A DNA stretch of 36,668 nucleotides, taken from contig NZ_JACHIH010000041.1 of the NCBI RefSeq assembly GCF_014203125.1, positions 1-36,668 on the forward strand, in the 5' to 3' direction. This document shows, piece after piece, positions 1-8,455 of this stretch. The notes beneath the pieces were generated by a model. It saw nothing but the letters and a program-made list of their open reading frames with translations, was not told the DNA's origin and did not search any database. The translations under genes were made by a program, and so were the position numbers. The first letter of the stretch is position 1, and each line of letters opens with the position of its first letter. This DNA comes from Rhodopseudomonas rhenobacensis. GTDB taxonomy: Bacteria > Pseudomonadota > Alphaproteobacteria > Rhizobiales > Xanthobacteraceae.

Positions 1-174
1 GTGGGTACATCGCTCTTCCTCCAACCACGCGCGCAGCGCTTCGAGCTGCTCCGTCGTCGTCGGGAAGGTCCGACACATCCGCGTTGTCTTGCTCTCCGCG
101 ACAGTCCGCACGCAGACCACGATGGTGTCCTTGTGCACGTCCAGGCCGGCTACACGTCCATAAAGCGTATCCAT
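1..174 (-). mobile_element. IS110-family transposase, N-terminal fragment cut by the window edge
   Basis: Reading the minus strand from the ATG at 174 gives 58 codons without a stop, beginning MDTLYGRVAGLDVHKDTIVV. This is the start of IS110-family DEDD recombinases; the aspartate in GLDVHKD belongs to the first catalytic motif of the RuvC-like domain. A good ribosome-binding site (GGAGGA) lies about 8 bases upstream. The remainder lies beyond base 1, so whether the gene is intact is unknown. These enzymes move circular intermediates without terminal inverted repeats. In the IS110 subgroup the non-coding DNA upstream of the transposase encodes a guide (bridge) RNA; see the next entry. Family assignment is firm, subgroup is inferred. 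Confidence 0.88.
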
Positions 175-499
175 TCGCTGTTCCTCCGACGATCTGGCGC
201 CGTCGGCGTGGGCGCCCGTCAAGAAAGAATCCTAGGAAGCGTGCTCCGGGGCGTCGCCACCCCTCCGCGCCAATGTGTGTCATCCAGGCGCCCGGGTCCA
301 ACTCGCAACCGGGCTCTCGCGCACCAGGGAGAAACCGACCTCTATGCCGACGGCTCCTTAAAATGCCACGCTCGCCGCCGATCGAAAAGCTTCATCCAAC
401 GCGGGTCGGCCCCGTCCGCCGGTCCCAACTCGCAATGACGCCTTGAATGCTTGATTTCATAATCGCTTTTTGAGTCGGCCTCTAAGGTCAGCGCCGCCG
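175..499 (-). ncRNA. Candidate IS110 bridge RNA and left-end leader; otherwise gene-free
   Basis: The 325 bases between the transposase start and the pat stop contain no convincing gene. On the minus strand they hold two clean hairpins. One has a 6-bp stem (290-295 with 309-314, GCCCGG/CCGGGC) and a 13-base loop (296-308). The other spans 248-263, with a stem ending in a GCGA tetraloop. The 11 loop-side bases CCAACTCGCAA (298-308, plus strand) recur exactly at 425-435. IS110-subgroup elements are known to encode a bridge RNA upstream of the transposase, whose internal loops pair with target and donor DNA. Position, structure and the repeated loop fit that, but the element boundary is not visible and the RNA extent is a guess. 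Confidence 0.45.
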
Positions 500-3199
500 T
501 CATGACGTGCTCAACGGCAGCCTGACGTCGCAGAGGTCGGCGTCGTCGCGGTCGGTGTGGACCTCGAAGCCGAGCCCGCGGCACATCATCAGCATCACGG
601 TGTTTTCCCGCAGCACCTTGCCTGAGACCTGCTTGAGGCCTTCGGCGCGGGCGTAGTCGATGATCAACTGCATCAGCGCCCAGCCCAGCCCTTTGCCCTT
701 GAGATCCGAGCGCAGCAGGATGGCGAACTCGCCGTTCTCATAGATCGAGTCCGAATGCAGCCGGACCACGCCGATCAGTTCGCCGCTCGCTTCGTCGAGC
801 GCGACGAACGCCATGGCGCGGGCATAATCGAGCTGGGTCAGCCTGGCGATGAACGGATGGCTGAATTGCTTCATCGCTGCGAAGAACCGCAACCGCAGAT
901 CCTGCGGGCTGATGCGCTTGAGGAAGCCCTGCAGCGCGGCTTCGTCGTCGGGCCGGATCGGCCGGACGAACACCCGCCAATTGTCCTTGACGAGCAGATG
1001 GCGCTGCCATTCCGACGGATACGGCCGCACCGCGAAATGCGCGTTGCCGGGGCCGGCGAACTGCCTGAACTCCGGACCGACCTTGACGCGGGCGTCGACC
1101 GCCACCACGCCGTGCTCGTCGGCCAGCAACGGATTGATGTCGAGCTCGCGGATCTGCGGCAGGTCCGCGGCGAGCTGCGACAGCTTGACCAGCGTCAGCG
1201 CGATCTCGTCGGTGTCGGCCGCCGCGACGTCGCGGTAGCTGCGCAGCAGCTTCGAGATACGGGTGCGCGCGATCAGGTCGTGCGCCAGCTTGAGGTCGAG
1301 CGGCGGCAGCGACAGCGCCTTGTCGTCGATCACCTCGACGCCGACGCCGCCATGGCCGAACACGATCACCGGGCCGAAGGTCGGATCGTCGGCGATGCCG
1401 AGAATGAGCTCGCGCGCCTTCGGCCGCAGCATCATCGGCTGCACGATGACGCCGTCGAGCTTGGCCTGCGGCCGCAGCTTGGCCGCGCGTTCCAGGATCG
1501 CCGTGGTGGCGGCGCGCACCGCATCGGCGGAGGTGAGATTGAGCACCACGCCGCCGACGTCGGATTTGTGGGTGATGTCGTGCGACAGGATCTTGACGAC
1601 GACGGTCATGCCCTGCGCCAGCAGCGCCGACGCTTGCTCGGCGGCGTGCTCGGCGTCGGATGCCGCCAACACCGGCAGCATCGGGATCTGATAGGCGTCG
1701 AACAGCGCCTTGACCTCGATCGGATCGAGCCAGGCCCGGCCGTCGCCGATCGCCGCTTCGACGATGCGGCGCGCGGCGGCGACGTCGGGGGCGAAATCCT
1801 TCGGCAGGCTGGGCGGCACCTCCGACAAGGCGGCGACCGCCTCGCGATGCTGCACCAGGTGCATGAAGCCGCGCACCGCATCGTCTTCGGTCGGATAGTT
1901 CGGAATCCCGGCGGCGTCGAACATCCGCGTCACGCCGTCGTCGGCGCCGACCCACACCGCCAGCACAGGTTTCGGCGGCGCGTGCGCCGCGCGATGCTCG
2001 CGGACGATCCGCGCCAGCGTGGTGGAGATATCGCCGGTGCCGGTGATCGAGGTCTGCACGTTCATCACCAGGATGGCGTCGTTGTCGGCATCGGCGAGCA
2101 GCGCCTGCAGCGCCACCTCGTAGCGCGCCGCGTCGGCGTCGCCGACGATGTCGACCGGGCTCGAGCCCGACCAGGTGTCCGGCAGCGCGGCATCGAGTGT
2201 CTTCTTGGTCGCCGGCGAGATCGCCGCGGAAATCCCGCCGAGTTCGACCAGCCGGTCAACCGCCAGCACGCCGATGCCGCCGCCATTGGTGACGATGGCG
2301 AGCCGTTTGCCGCGCGGCGCCACGATCCGCCCCAGCGTCTCGGCGCAGTCGAACAATTCGCGCAGGTCGAACACCCGCAGCATGCCGGCGCGCCGGAACG
2401 CGGCGTCATAGACCGCGTCGGCGCCCGCGAGTGCACCTGTGTGGGTGGCCGCGGCCTTGGCGCCTTGCGCCATGCGGCCGGACTTCACCACCACCACCGG
2501 CTTGATGCGCGCCGCGGCGCGCGCCGCCGACATGAACTTGCGGGCGTCCTTGACCGCCTCGATGTAGAGCAGAATCGCCCTTGTCTGGACGTCGAGCGCG
2601 TAATGATCGAGCAAGTCGGCGATGTCGACGTCGAGCTGATCGCCGATCGACACGATGCCGGAAAAGCCGATCGACTTCTCCGCAGCCCAGTCCACCATGC
2701 CGGCGGCGATCGCGCCGGACTGTGAGATCAGCGCCAGATGTCCGGGATTCGGCATGTGCGCGGCGAAGCTGGCGTTGAGATGAACGCCCGGCAGCATCAC
2801 GCCGAGGCAGTTCGGCCCGATCAGCCGCAGGCCATGGGTGCGCGCGGCGCGATCGGCGGCATCGGCGTAGGAGCCCTCGCCGTGGCCGAGACCGGAGCTG
2901 ATGATGACCGCCCCGGCGACGCCGAGTTCGCCGGCCTCGGCGACGATCCCCGGGATGGTTCGCGCCGGCGCGGTGATGATCACCAGGTCCGGAACGAACG
3001 GCAGTTCGGCGAGGCAGCGCTTGGTCGGCGTGCCGCCGATATCGGGATAGCGCGGATTGACCACGCCGAGCGGCCCTTCGAATGCCGCCGCGCGAATATT
3101 GCTCAGGATCGCACGTCCGAGCGAATTCGGTCGCGGACTGGCTCCAACCAGCGCCACCGAGCGCGGCGACAGCAGGCTGTTCAACCGGTAGTTCGACAT
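500..3199 (-). CDS. pat: Protein lysine acetyltransferase, Pat type (NDP-forming acyl-CoA synthetase-like domains fused to GNAT)
   Basis: An 899-residue protein when started at the ATG at 3199, which has GAGGT just upstream; a TTG seven codons earlier is less likely. Order of domains: CoA-binding Rossmann fold (about 10-140, SVALVGASPRPNSLG), succinyl-CoA-ligase-like domains (about 150-460), ATP-grasp (about 485-705), and a C-terminal GNAT acetyltransferase (about 740-895) with the acetyl-CoA loop DLKGKGLGWAL (832-842) and a candidate general base Glu824 in ENGEF. Length and order match Salmonella and R. palustris Pat, which acetylate and switch off AMP-forming acyl-CoA synthetases. His253 in THTGALAG occupies the position of the phospho-histidine of true ADP-forming acetyl-CoA synthetases, so residual synthetase activity cannot be excluded. 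A plausible substrate, FadD, is encoded at 33996. Confidence 0.85.
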   Translation of the reverse strand: MSNYRLNSLLSPRSVALVGASPRPNSLGRAILSNIRAAAFEGPLGVVNPRYPDIGGTPTKRCLAELPFVPDLVIITAPARTIPGIVAEAGELGVAGAVIISSGLGHGEGSYADAADRAARTHGLRLIGPNCLGVMLPGVHLNASFAAHMPNPGHLALISQSGAIAAGMVDWAAEKSIGFSGIVSIGDQLDVDIADLLDHYALDVQTRAILLYIEAVKDARKFMSAARAAARIKPVVVVKSGRMAQGAKAAATHTGALAGADAVYDAAFRRAGMLRVFDLRELFDCAETLGRIVAPRGKRLAIVTNGGGIGVLAVDRLVELGGISAAISPATKKTLDAALPDTWSGSSPVDIVGDADAARYEVALQALLADADNDAILVMNVQTSITGTGDISTTLARIVREHRAAHAPPKPVLAVWVGADDGVTRMFDAAGIPNYPTEDDAVRGFMHLVQHREAVAALSEVPPSLPKDFAPDVAAARRIVEAAIGDGRAWLDPIEVKALFDAYQIPMLPVLAASDAEHAAEQASALLAQGMTVVVKILSHDITHKSDVGGVVLNLTSADAVRAATTAILERAAKLRPQAKLDGVIVQPMMLRPKARELILGIADDPTFGPVIVFGHGGVGVEVIDDKALSLPPLDLKLAHDLIARTRISKLLRSYRDVAAADTDEIALTLVKLSQLAADLPQIRELDINPLLADEHGVVAVDARVKVGPEFRQFAGPGNAHFAVRPYPSEWQRHLLVKDNWRVFVRPIRPDDEAALQGFLKRISPQDLRLRFFAAMKQFSHPFIARLTQLDYARAMAFVALDEASGELIGVVRLHSDSIYENGEFAILLRSDLKGKGLGWALMQLIIDYARAEGLKQVSGKVLRENTVMLMMCRGLGFEVHTDRDDADLCDVRLPLSTS

Positions 3200-3391
3200 C
3201 TGACCTCGGCGGCGACGCAATCGGCTTAAGCAAGCGCCCGGCGCGACGCGCCGAGGCTTGCGTGCGACATACCAACATCACGCGGCGGCAGAGTCGAGAC
3301 ATGCCGCGCAGAAATCGCCGGCGCGGCGATTCGGCGCAGCCTTACACCGGCAGAATGACGAGGTTCGCGCTTGGAGCGCGTGCCGTCCGCG

Positions 3392-3916
3392 TCAGTGCCG
3401 CGTGCAGTCCGACAGCGCGTGCATGATGTCTTCGCGGGAGATGATGCCCAAAAGCTTGCGGTCGTTGTCCACCACCGGGATACTTCTGGTCTGGTGGTCG
3501 ATCATCAATTGCAGCACCCGGGTCAATTTGATCTCGGGGTGCACATAGATGAAATCCGGCGTCATCACATCGCCGACGGTTCGATTCATCAATTCGTCAT
3601 AGTGCGGCACCATGTGGATCGGTGCGAAGGCGAAACACTTGAGGAAATCATACTTGGTCACCAGTCCGACGACCTGGCCGTCCTCTTCGACCGGATAGGC
3701 ATTATAGTCGTCGCGTTTGAACAGCTCCTGCAATTCGCGCATGGTCATATCGCGCCGCACGGCCTTCACCGCGCGCGTCATATAGCCGGCCACATTGGCT
3801 TCGAGAAATCTATACAAGTCCTGTCCAATCGATCTAAACGCTTCGTAGGATTCGCGCCGATCACCGAGCAGCGGAACCGAGCGGGCCAGCTGCGCGCGGC
3901 GCGCCGTCACGTCCAC
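3392..3916 (-). CDS. Two-CBS-domain protein
   Basis: A 174-residue soluble protein with an N-terminal helix-rich leader (1-45) and a pair of CBS domains (about 46-105 and 115-170). The motifs GYMTRAVKAV, YPVEEDGQVVGLVTKYD, DVMTPDFIYV and IPVVDNDRKLLGIISRED are typical CBS strands. Paired CBS domains form a Bateman module that usually binds adenine nucleotides; no effector domain is attached, so the partner is unknown. The start is a GTG at 3916 or another GTG two codons later, both near GAGG. It is divergent from the kinase fusion at 4053. The FixK box between them is too close to this start (centre 32 bases away) to act as a class II site for this gene. Confidence 0.85.
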   Translation of the reverse strand: MDVTARRAQLARSVPLLGDRRESYEAFRSIGQDLYRFLEANVAGYMTRAVKAVRRDMTMRELQELFKRDDYNAYPVEEDGQVVGLVTKYDFLKCFAFAPIHMVPHYDELMNRTVGDVMTPDFIYVHPEIKLTRVLQLMIDHQTRSIPVVDNDRKLLGIISREDIMHALSDCTRH

Positions 3917-3941
3917 TACACCTCAGCTTCGCGAAATTGAA

Positions 3942-3955
3942 TTGATCAAAGTCAA
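3942..3955 (+). promoter_or_regulatory. FixK/FNR box upstream of the kinase fusion
   Basis: TTGATCAAAGTCAA is a perfect TTGA-N6-TCAA site. A -10-like TATAGT lies at 3975-3980, 29 bases from the box centre, close to the 32 expected when an FNR-type activator sits at -41.5. The arrangement points to the plus-strand gene at 4053. The window encodes its own FixK, the likely binder. Confidence 0.75.
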
Positions 3956-4052
3956 ACTACCGCAGCGATTGAGCTATAGTGACCATCGTCGACGCTGATC
4001 ACAGCTTGTGGTAGTTGTTCGATTTGTGAAGTTCGCTTTACACTGCCCGTAA

Positions 4053-5633
4053 ATGTACCAATCCATGCCATTTCCTTGCGCATCCCACCGTAGCCAAGAG
4101 CAAGTCTTCGCCTTCCTCGGCGATCCGGCGACCTATGGCGAGCGACCGGTGCACGTCATCACCACGCACGGCGCCGCGGTGTTCCTGGCGGGCGATCGCG
4201 CGTTGAAGGTCAAGCGCGCGGTGCGGTTTCCGTATCTGGATTATTCGACGCTGGACAAGCGCAAGGTCGCCTGCGAGCAGGAACTGACCATCAATCGGAG
4301 GTTTGCGCCGCAGATCTATCGCGGCGTGGTCGCCATTACGCAGCGCGACGACGGCCGTCTGGAGATCGCCGGCCACGGCGAGGTGGTCGAATGGGCGATC
4401 GAGATGACGCGGTTCGACGAGCAGCAGACCGTCGATCATCTTGCGGAAGCCGGCACGCCGCCGACCGCGCTCTTGCTCGACATCGCCGACGCCATTGCGG
4501 CCTCGCACGCGGCTGCGCCGATCGCCGCCACCGCACCGTGGATCGATTCCATTCTGCGGATCGTCGCCGGCAACACCAAAGCGTTCCGCGCCGGCGGCAT
4601 CGACACCGCAGCGATCGACGCGCTCGATGCCGCAAGCCGTGCCGCATTTGCGCGACTGCAACACCTGCTCGTTCGCCGCGGCGAGCAGAGTCACGTGCGG
4701 CATTGCCATGGCGACCTGCATCTGGCGAACATCGTGGTGATCGACGGCAAGCCGGTGCTGTTCGACGCCATCGAATTCGATCCCTCGATCGCATCAACCG
4801 ACGTGCTGTACGACCTCGGCTTCGCTTTGATGGACCTTATCCAATACGACCGCGCGGGCGCCGCCAGCGTCGTGCTCAACCGCTATCTCGCCAGCACCTG
4901 CGACGATCATCTCGACGCGCTGTCGGCGCTGCCGTTGCTGCTGGCGATGCGCGCCGCGATCCGCGCCAATGTGATGCTGTCGCGGCCGGCGCAGGACGAC
5001 GCGCAGCGCACGCAGATCCGCCGCACCGCGCAGAGCTATTTCGCGCTGGCGTGCCGGTTGATCGCGCCGCCGCCGCCACGCCTGATCGCGATCGGCGGAT
5101 TGTCCGGCACCGGCAAATCGGTGCTAGCGCGGGACATTTCGGGCGCGATCGCACCGCTGCCCGGCGCGATCGTGCTGCGCACCGACGTGATCCGCAAACA
5201 GCTGTTCAACGTCAAGGACACCGAGCGACTGCCGGCCGAGGCCTATCACACCGAGGTCACCGCCGAGGTTTACAAGACGTTGGCGGAGCGCGCCGCGCAG
5301 GTGCTCGCCCAGGGCCACTCGGCGATCATCGATGCGGTGTTCGCGCGGCAGGACGAGCGCCGCGCGATCGCCGAGGTCGCCGCGCGCGCGAAGACACCGT
5401 TCGACGGCGTGTTCCTGGTCGCGGATCTGGCGACCCGGATCGCGAGGGTCAGCCACCGGGTCGGCGATGCCTCCGACGCCGACGCGGAGGTCGTCAAGGC
5501 GCAGCAGGCTTACGATGCCGGCGTCATCGAATGGACGCTGGTCGATGCCGCGGGCACGCCGGAGCAGACGCTGCAGCGCGCCAGCGAGGCGCTCGCTGTC
5601 CATCACGCAGATCACTGCGACGCCGAGCGATAA
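4053..5633 (+). CDS. Fusion of an aminoglycoside-phosphotransferase-like domain and a P-loop kinase
   Basis: A 526-residue cytosolic protein in two parts. Residues 30-330 resemble the COG2187 phosphotransferase-like family, with the catalytic-loop pattern CHGDLHLANIV (Asp221) and the metal-site-like FDAIEFDP. Residues 343-515 are a COG0645-type P-loop kinase with Walker A GGLSGTGKS (348-356, Lys355). The substrate is unknown. The same two-domain design is found in the mycobacterial protein Rv2004c, encoded beside a universal stress protein in the hypoxia-induced DosR regulon; here too universal stress genes are close by and a FixK box precedes the gene. The start is weak: no clear ribosome-binding site, and a second ATG lies four codons in (4065). 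It ends only six bases from the end of the convergent phaC. Confidence 0.8.
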   Translation: MYQSMPFPCASHRSQEQVFAFLGDPATYGERPVHVITTHGAAVFLAGDRALKVKRAVRFPYLDYSTLDKRKVACEQELTINRRFAPQIYRGVVAITQRDDGRLEIAGHGEVVEWAIEMTRFDEQQTVDHLAEAGTPPTALLLDIADAIAASHAAAPIAATAPWIDSILRIVAGNTKAFRAGGIDTAAIDALDAASRAAFARLQHLLVRRGEQSHVRHCHGDLHLANIVVIDGKPVLFDAIEFDPSIASTDVLYDLGFALMDLIQYDRAGAASVVLNRYLASTCDDHLDALSALPLLLAMRAAIRANVMLSRPAQDDAQRTQIRRTAQSYFALACRLIAPPPPRLIAIGGLSGTGKSVLARDISGAIAPLPGAIVLRTDVIRKQLFNVKDTERLPAEAYHTEVTAEVYKTLAERAAQVLAQGHSAIIDAVFARQDERRAIAEVAARAKTPFDGVFLVADLATRIARVSHRVGDASDADAEVVKAQQAYDAGVIEWTLVDAAGTPEQTLQRASEALAVHHADHCDAER

Positions 5634-5639
5634 AGCGCC

Positions 5640-7427
5640 TCAACGCTGCATCACATAGCTGCCCGGCGCGTCGGGAAACGCCATGTTGTCGGCGCCGCGG
5701 CCGCCGAACGGCGGCGGATCGACAAGTTCGCCGGAGCGCGCGGCGAGCCAGCCCGCCCACTCGTTCCACCACGAGCCTTCGAACCGCGGTGCTTGTTTGA
5801 GCCAATCATCGGGCCCGATGTAGCGCGCATCGGCCGGCTTGGTCAGCACCTGATAGGAACGGCCATGGTCGCCGGGTGGCGCGACGATGCCGGCATTGTG
5901 GCCGCCGCTGGTCAACAGATAGGTGATCTCGGCGTCGGCAAGAAAATGGATCTTGTGGGTTGACCGCCAGGGCGCGACGTGATCGCGCAGCGTGCCGACC
6001 ACGAACATCGGAGTGTGAATGTCCGACAGTGACACCGGCCGACCGTCCACCGCGTAGCGGCCGCCGGCAAGGTCGTTGTTGAGGAACAGCTTGCGCAGAT
6101 ACTCCGAATGCATCCGATACGGCAGCCGCGTGGCGTCGGCGTTCCACGACATCAGATCGTTCGGTGGCGCGCGCTCGCCGATCAGGTAGTCGTGCACGAT
6201 CCGCGACCAGATCAGATCGTTGGAGCGCAGGATCTGGAACGCGCCCGCCATTTGCGTAGTGTCGAGCACGCCGCGGTCCCACATCATGTCCTCGAGAAAC
6301 GCCACCTGGCTTTCGTTGATGAACAGCGTGAGTTCGCCGGCCTCGGTGAAATCGGTCTGCGCCGCCAGCAGCGTGATCGACGCCAATCGGCCGACGCCGT
6401 CGCGGGACATCGCCGCGGCGGCGATCGCCAGCAGCGTGCCGCCGAGGCAATAACCCACCGCGTGAATCCCCGCCTCCGGCGCGATCCGAGCGATCTGCGC
6501 CAACGCTGCGTCGACGCCGAGCCGGCGATAATCGTCGAAGCTGATGTCGCGGTCGCGCGGCTGCGGATTGCGCCACGAAATCATGAACACGGTGAAGCCG
6601 TGATCGACCAGAAATTTCACCAGCGAATTGGTCGGCGACAGATCGAGAATGTAGTATTTCATGATCCAGGCCGGCACGATCAGGATCGGCTCGCGGCGCA
6701 CCTGCGGTGTCGACGGCGCGTATTGGATCAGTTCGATCAGCTCGTTGTGGTACACCACCTTCCCCGGCGTCACCGCGACGTCGTGGCCGACCACGAAGCG
6801 GTGATCGGCGACCGGCTTGCCGGATTGCAGCGCGCGCAGGTCGTCCCACCAGTTCTGCAGACCGGCGACGAAATTCGCACCGCCCGTGGTGATGGTCTTG
6901 TGGATGACTTCGGGATTACTGACGGCGAAATTCGACGGCGCGAAGGTGTCGAGCCATTGCCGCATCGAAAACGCCACGATCGCCTCGTTCTGATGCGAGA
7001 CGCCGCGCACGCCGGTGGTCGCGGTCTGCCACCATTGCTCGGTGAGCAGGAAACCCTGCGCCATCAGATTGAACGGCGGCAGCTCCCAGCCGGGTCCGGT
7101 GAAACGCCGATCGCCGGGCGGCGGCTTGATACTCGCCCACGGCGTCTTCGGCAGCTCTGCCGCGGCGACCGCAAACTGACCGGCCGCCTGCATCGCCGCC
7201 TGCGCGATATCCAGCCGCCGCGCCGGCGCCGAGAGCAAGTGCAGCAGCCAATCGATGTAAGCCAGCCGCAGCGCGGCCGGCGAAATGCCGCCGGTCAGCC
7301 GCGCCAGCGCGGCATGAAACAGCCGGTCGGCGCGCTCGGAGGGCGATAGCTCCGCGGCCTCGGCGCCGACGGCCGCCTCGATCGGCGCGGCTCGAAGAAA
7401 AGCTGGGGCGATCTCGGGCTGCGGCAT
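5640..7427 (-). CDS. phaC: Class I poly(3-hydroxyalkanoate) synthase
   Basis: A 595-residue polymerase of the alpha/beta-hydrolase fold that joins (R)-3-hydroxyacyl-CoA units into PHA storage granules. The lipase-like box GYCLGGT carries the nucleophile Cys327; Asp482 (TLRDHVAPW) and His510 (TSGGHNAGI) complete the triad. The N-terminal domain (1-about 200) and the sequence PAWIMKYYILDLSPTNSLV are typical of class I synthases, and the length fits. The ATG at 7427 follows AAGGAGGA at good spacing. It lies 32 bases downstream of the universal stress gene on the same strand, so the two are probably co-transcribed. No phaA, phaB or phasin gene is present in the window; class I enzymes need no PhaE or PhaR partner. 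Confidence 0.95.
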   Translation of the reverse strand: MPQPEIAPAFLRAAPIEAAVGAEAAELSPSERADRLFHAALARLTGGISPAALRLAYIDWLLHLLSAPARRLDIAQAAMQAAGQFAVAAAELPKTPWASIKPPPGDRRFTGPGWELPPFNLMAQGFLLTEQWWQTATTGVRGVSHQNEAIVAFSMRQWLDTFAPSNFAVSNPEVIHKTITTGGANFVAGLQNWWDDLRALQSGKPVADHRFVVGHDVAVTPGKVVYHNELIELIQYAPSTPQVRREPILIVPAWIMKYYILDLSPTNSLVKFLVDHGFTVFMISWRNPQPRDRDISFDDYRRLGVDAALAQIARIAPEAGIHAVGYCLGGTLLAIAAAAMSRDGVGRLASITLLAAQTDFTEAGELTLFINESQVAFLEDMMWDRGVLDTTQMAGAFQILRSNDLIWSRIVHDYLIGERAPPNDLMSWNADATRLPYRMHSEYLRKLFLNNDLAGGRYAVDGRPVSLSDIHTPMFVVGTLRDHVAPWRSTHKIHFLADAEITYLLTSGGHNAGIVAPPGDHGRSYQVLTKPADARYIGPDDWLKQAPRFEGSWWNEWAGWLAARSGELVDPPPFGGRGADNMAFPDAPGSYVMQR

Positions 7428-7459
7428 CGGCCGGTCCTCCTTGGGCGCACGCTAGCCGA

Positions 7460-8284
7460 TCAATGCGACAGCAATGCGCAGCGGCTCGGGTGGGTGACGA
7501 GATGCTCGGTCACCCCGCCCAGCACCCATTCGCGAAACCGCGAATGTCCATAGGCGCCGGCCACCACGACGCCGGCATCGACCGCGGTGGCGATGCGCTC
7601 GAGCTGCACCGCGACATTGTCGCCGACCTCGGGCACGAAGCCGGTGGCGGCCACGCCGTGCCGCGCCAACCAGGCGACGACGTCGGCGACGCCGGCCTGC
7701 GCGCTCCGATGATCGGCGTCGTCCTCGACGATCTCGGCGACCTTCACCTTGCCGGCCTTGCGCAGCAACGGCAGCGCACCGACCACGGCGCGACGGGATT
7801 CCGGGCAATCCTTCCAGGCCACCAGCATGCTAGTGAGGTTGATGGCGCCCGCGGTCTCCGGCACCACCAGCAACGGGCGGCCGATCTGCATCACCAGATC
7901 GGCGGGATCGGCCACCGCGAACGGATCAGTGAGCGTGCCGGTGGCGCCGCTGATCACCAAATCGGCGGCGCGGGCCTGCAGGGCGACGTATTTGGCCGGC
8001 ATCTCCACCGCGCTGCGCCAGTCCACCGCGCGGCCGAGCGGCTGCATCGCGGCACGGAATTCCGCCTCGAGTTCTGCGGTCCGCGTGGTGATCAGGGTCG
8101 CCCCCTGCGCCAACAGCTTCTGCGCCTGTTCGCCGGATGTGTAGTACAGCGGCGGGCTGAAATCCGACGCCGCGATCCCGATCACGCCGGCATTGAACAA
8201 TTCGGCCAGCTTGACGGTGACGTCGAGCCGGCGCGTGTTGGGCCGGTCGAACGCCAAGCTGACCATCACGGTCGCATAAGTCAT
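7460..8284 (-). CDS. Tandem universal stress protein (UspA family)
   Basis: A 274-residue protein made of two UspA-like halves (about 1-145 and 150-274). The C-terminal half ends with GAYGHSRFREWVLGGVTEHL, which has the G-x2-G-x9-G(S/T) nucleotide-binding pattern of ATP-binding Usp proteins; the first half is degenerate at the matching place (SGATGTLTDPFAVADPADLV). The ATG at 8284 follows AGGGGGAG. It is divergent from a second tandem universal stress gene at 8456 and runs into phaC, which links it to storage and energy stress. Only a GATCAA half-site of a FixK box is seen on its own strand upstream. The family is clear, the cellular role is not. Confidence 0.9.
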   Translation of the reverse strand: MTYATVMVSLAFDRPNTRRLDVTVKLAELFNAGVIGIAASDFSPPLYYTSGEQAQKLLAQGATLITTRTAELEAEFRAAMQPLGRAVDWRSAVEMPAKYVALQARAADLVISGATGTLTDPFAVADPADLVMQIGRPLLVVPETAGAINLTSMLVAWKDCPESRRAVVGALPLLRKAGKVKVAEIVEDDADHRSAQAGVADVVAWLARHGVAATGFVPEVGDNVAVQLERIATAVDAGVVVAGAYGHSRFREWVLGGVTEHLVTHPSRCALLSH

Positions 8285-8368
8285 CGGCTCCCCCTGCTCG
8301 GCAACGCCACCGACGTCTCAAGCCTGACGATGCTGAGATTGATCTAAGCCGCGCGCGGCAACGACGGG

Positions 8369-8382
8369 ATGAGATAGATCAA
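8369..8382 (+). promoter_or_regulatory. Degenerate FixK/FNR box upstream of the plus-strand universal stress gene
   Basis: ATGAGATAGATCAA matches TTGAT-N4-ATCAA in all but two positions. A TATAGT hexamer lies at 8404-8409, 31 bases from the box centre, which is the class II spacing. The same TATAGT accompanies the perfect box at 3942. An imperfect but plausible activator site. Confidence 0.55.
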
Positions 8383-8455
8383 AGTGGCGCGGCGCCATGG
8401 CGATATAGTCGCCGCATAGCAAGCCGCCGATGAGTATCCAAGAAAGAGCGCCGCC

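Noticed and set aside
1-438. Plus-strand open frame at the left edge
   Set aside because: It reads antisense through the IS110 transposase start and its non-coding leader; no family resemblance.
342-584. Minus-strand frame of 80 codons between pat and the IS110 leader
   Set aside because: Arg-rich and overlapping the end of pat in another frame; no ribosome-binding site or known motif.
755-2725. Long plus-strand open frame of 656 codons opposite pat
   Set aside because: It is antisense to a clear Pat protein, its composition is that of a high-GC shadow (rich in Arg, Asp, His, Gln) and no domain is recognised. Similar long frames opposite nuo, fadD and ABC genes (16226-17638, 24166-25650, 27235-29082, 30056-31903, 33912-35837) were dropped for the same reason.
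3371-3940. Plus-strand frame of 189 codons over the CBS gene
   Set aside because: The minus-strand CBS protein in the same place has clear paired CBS motifs; the plus frame is its shadow.
8339-8352. Possible FixK box for the minus-strand universal stress gene and phaC
   Set aside because: Only the GATCAA half-site is present; the other half (GCGG) does not match, and no -10 lies at the expected distance.
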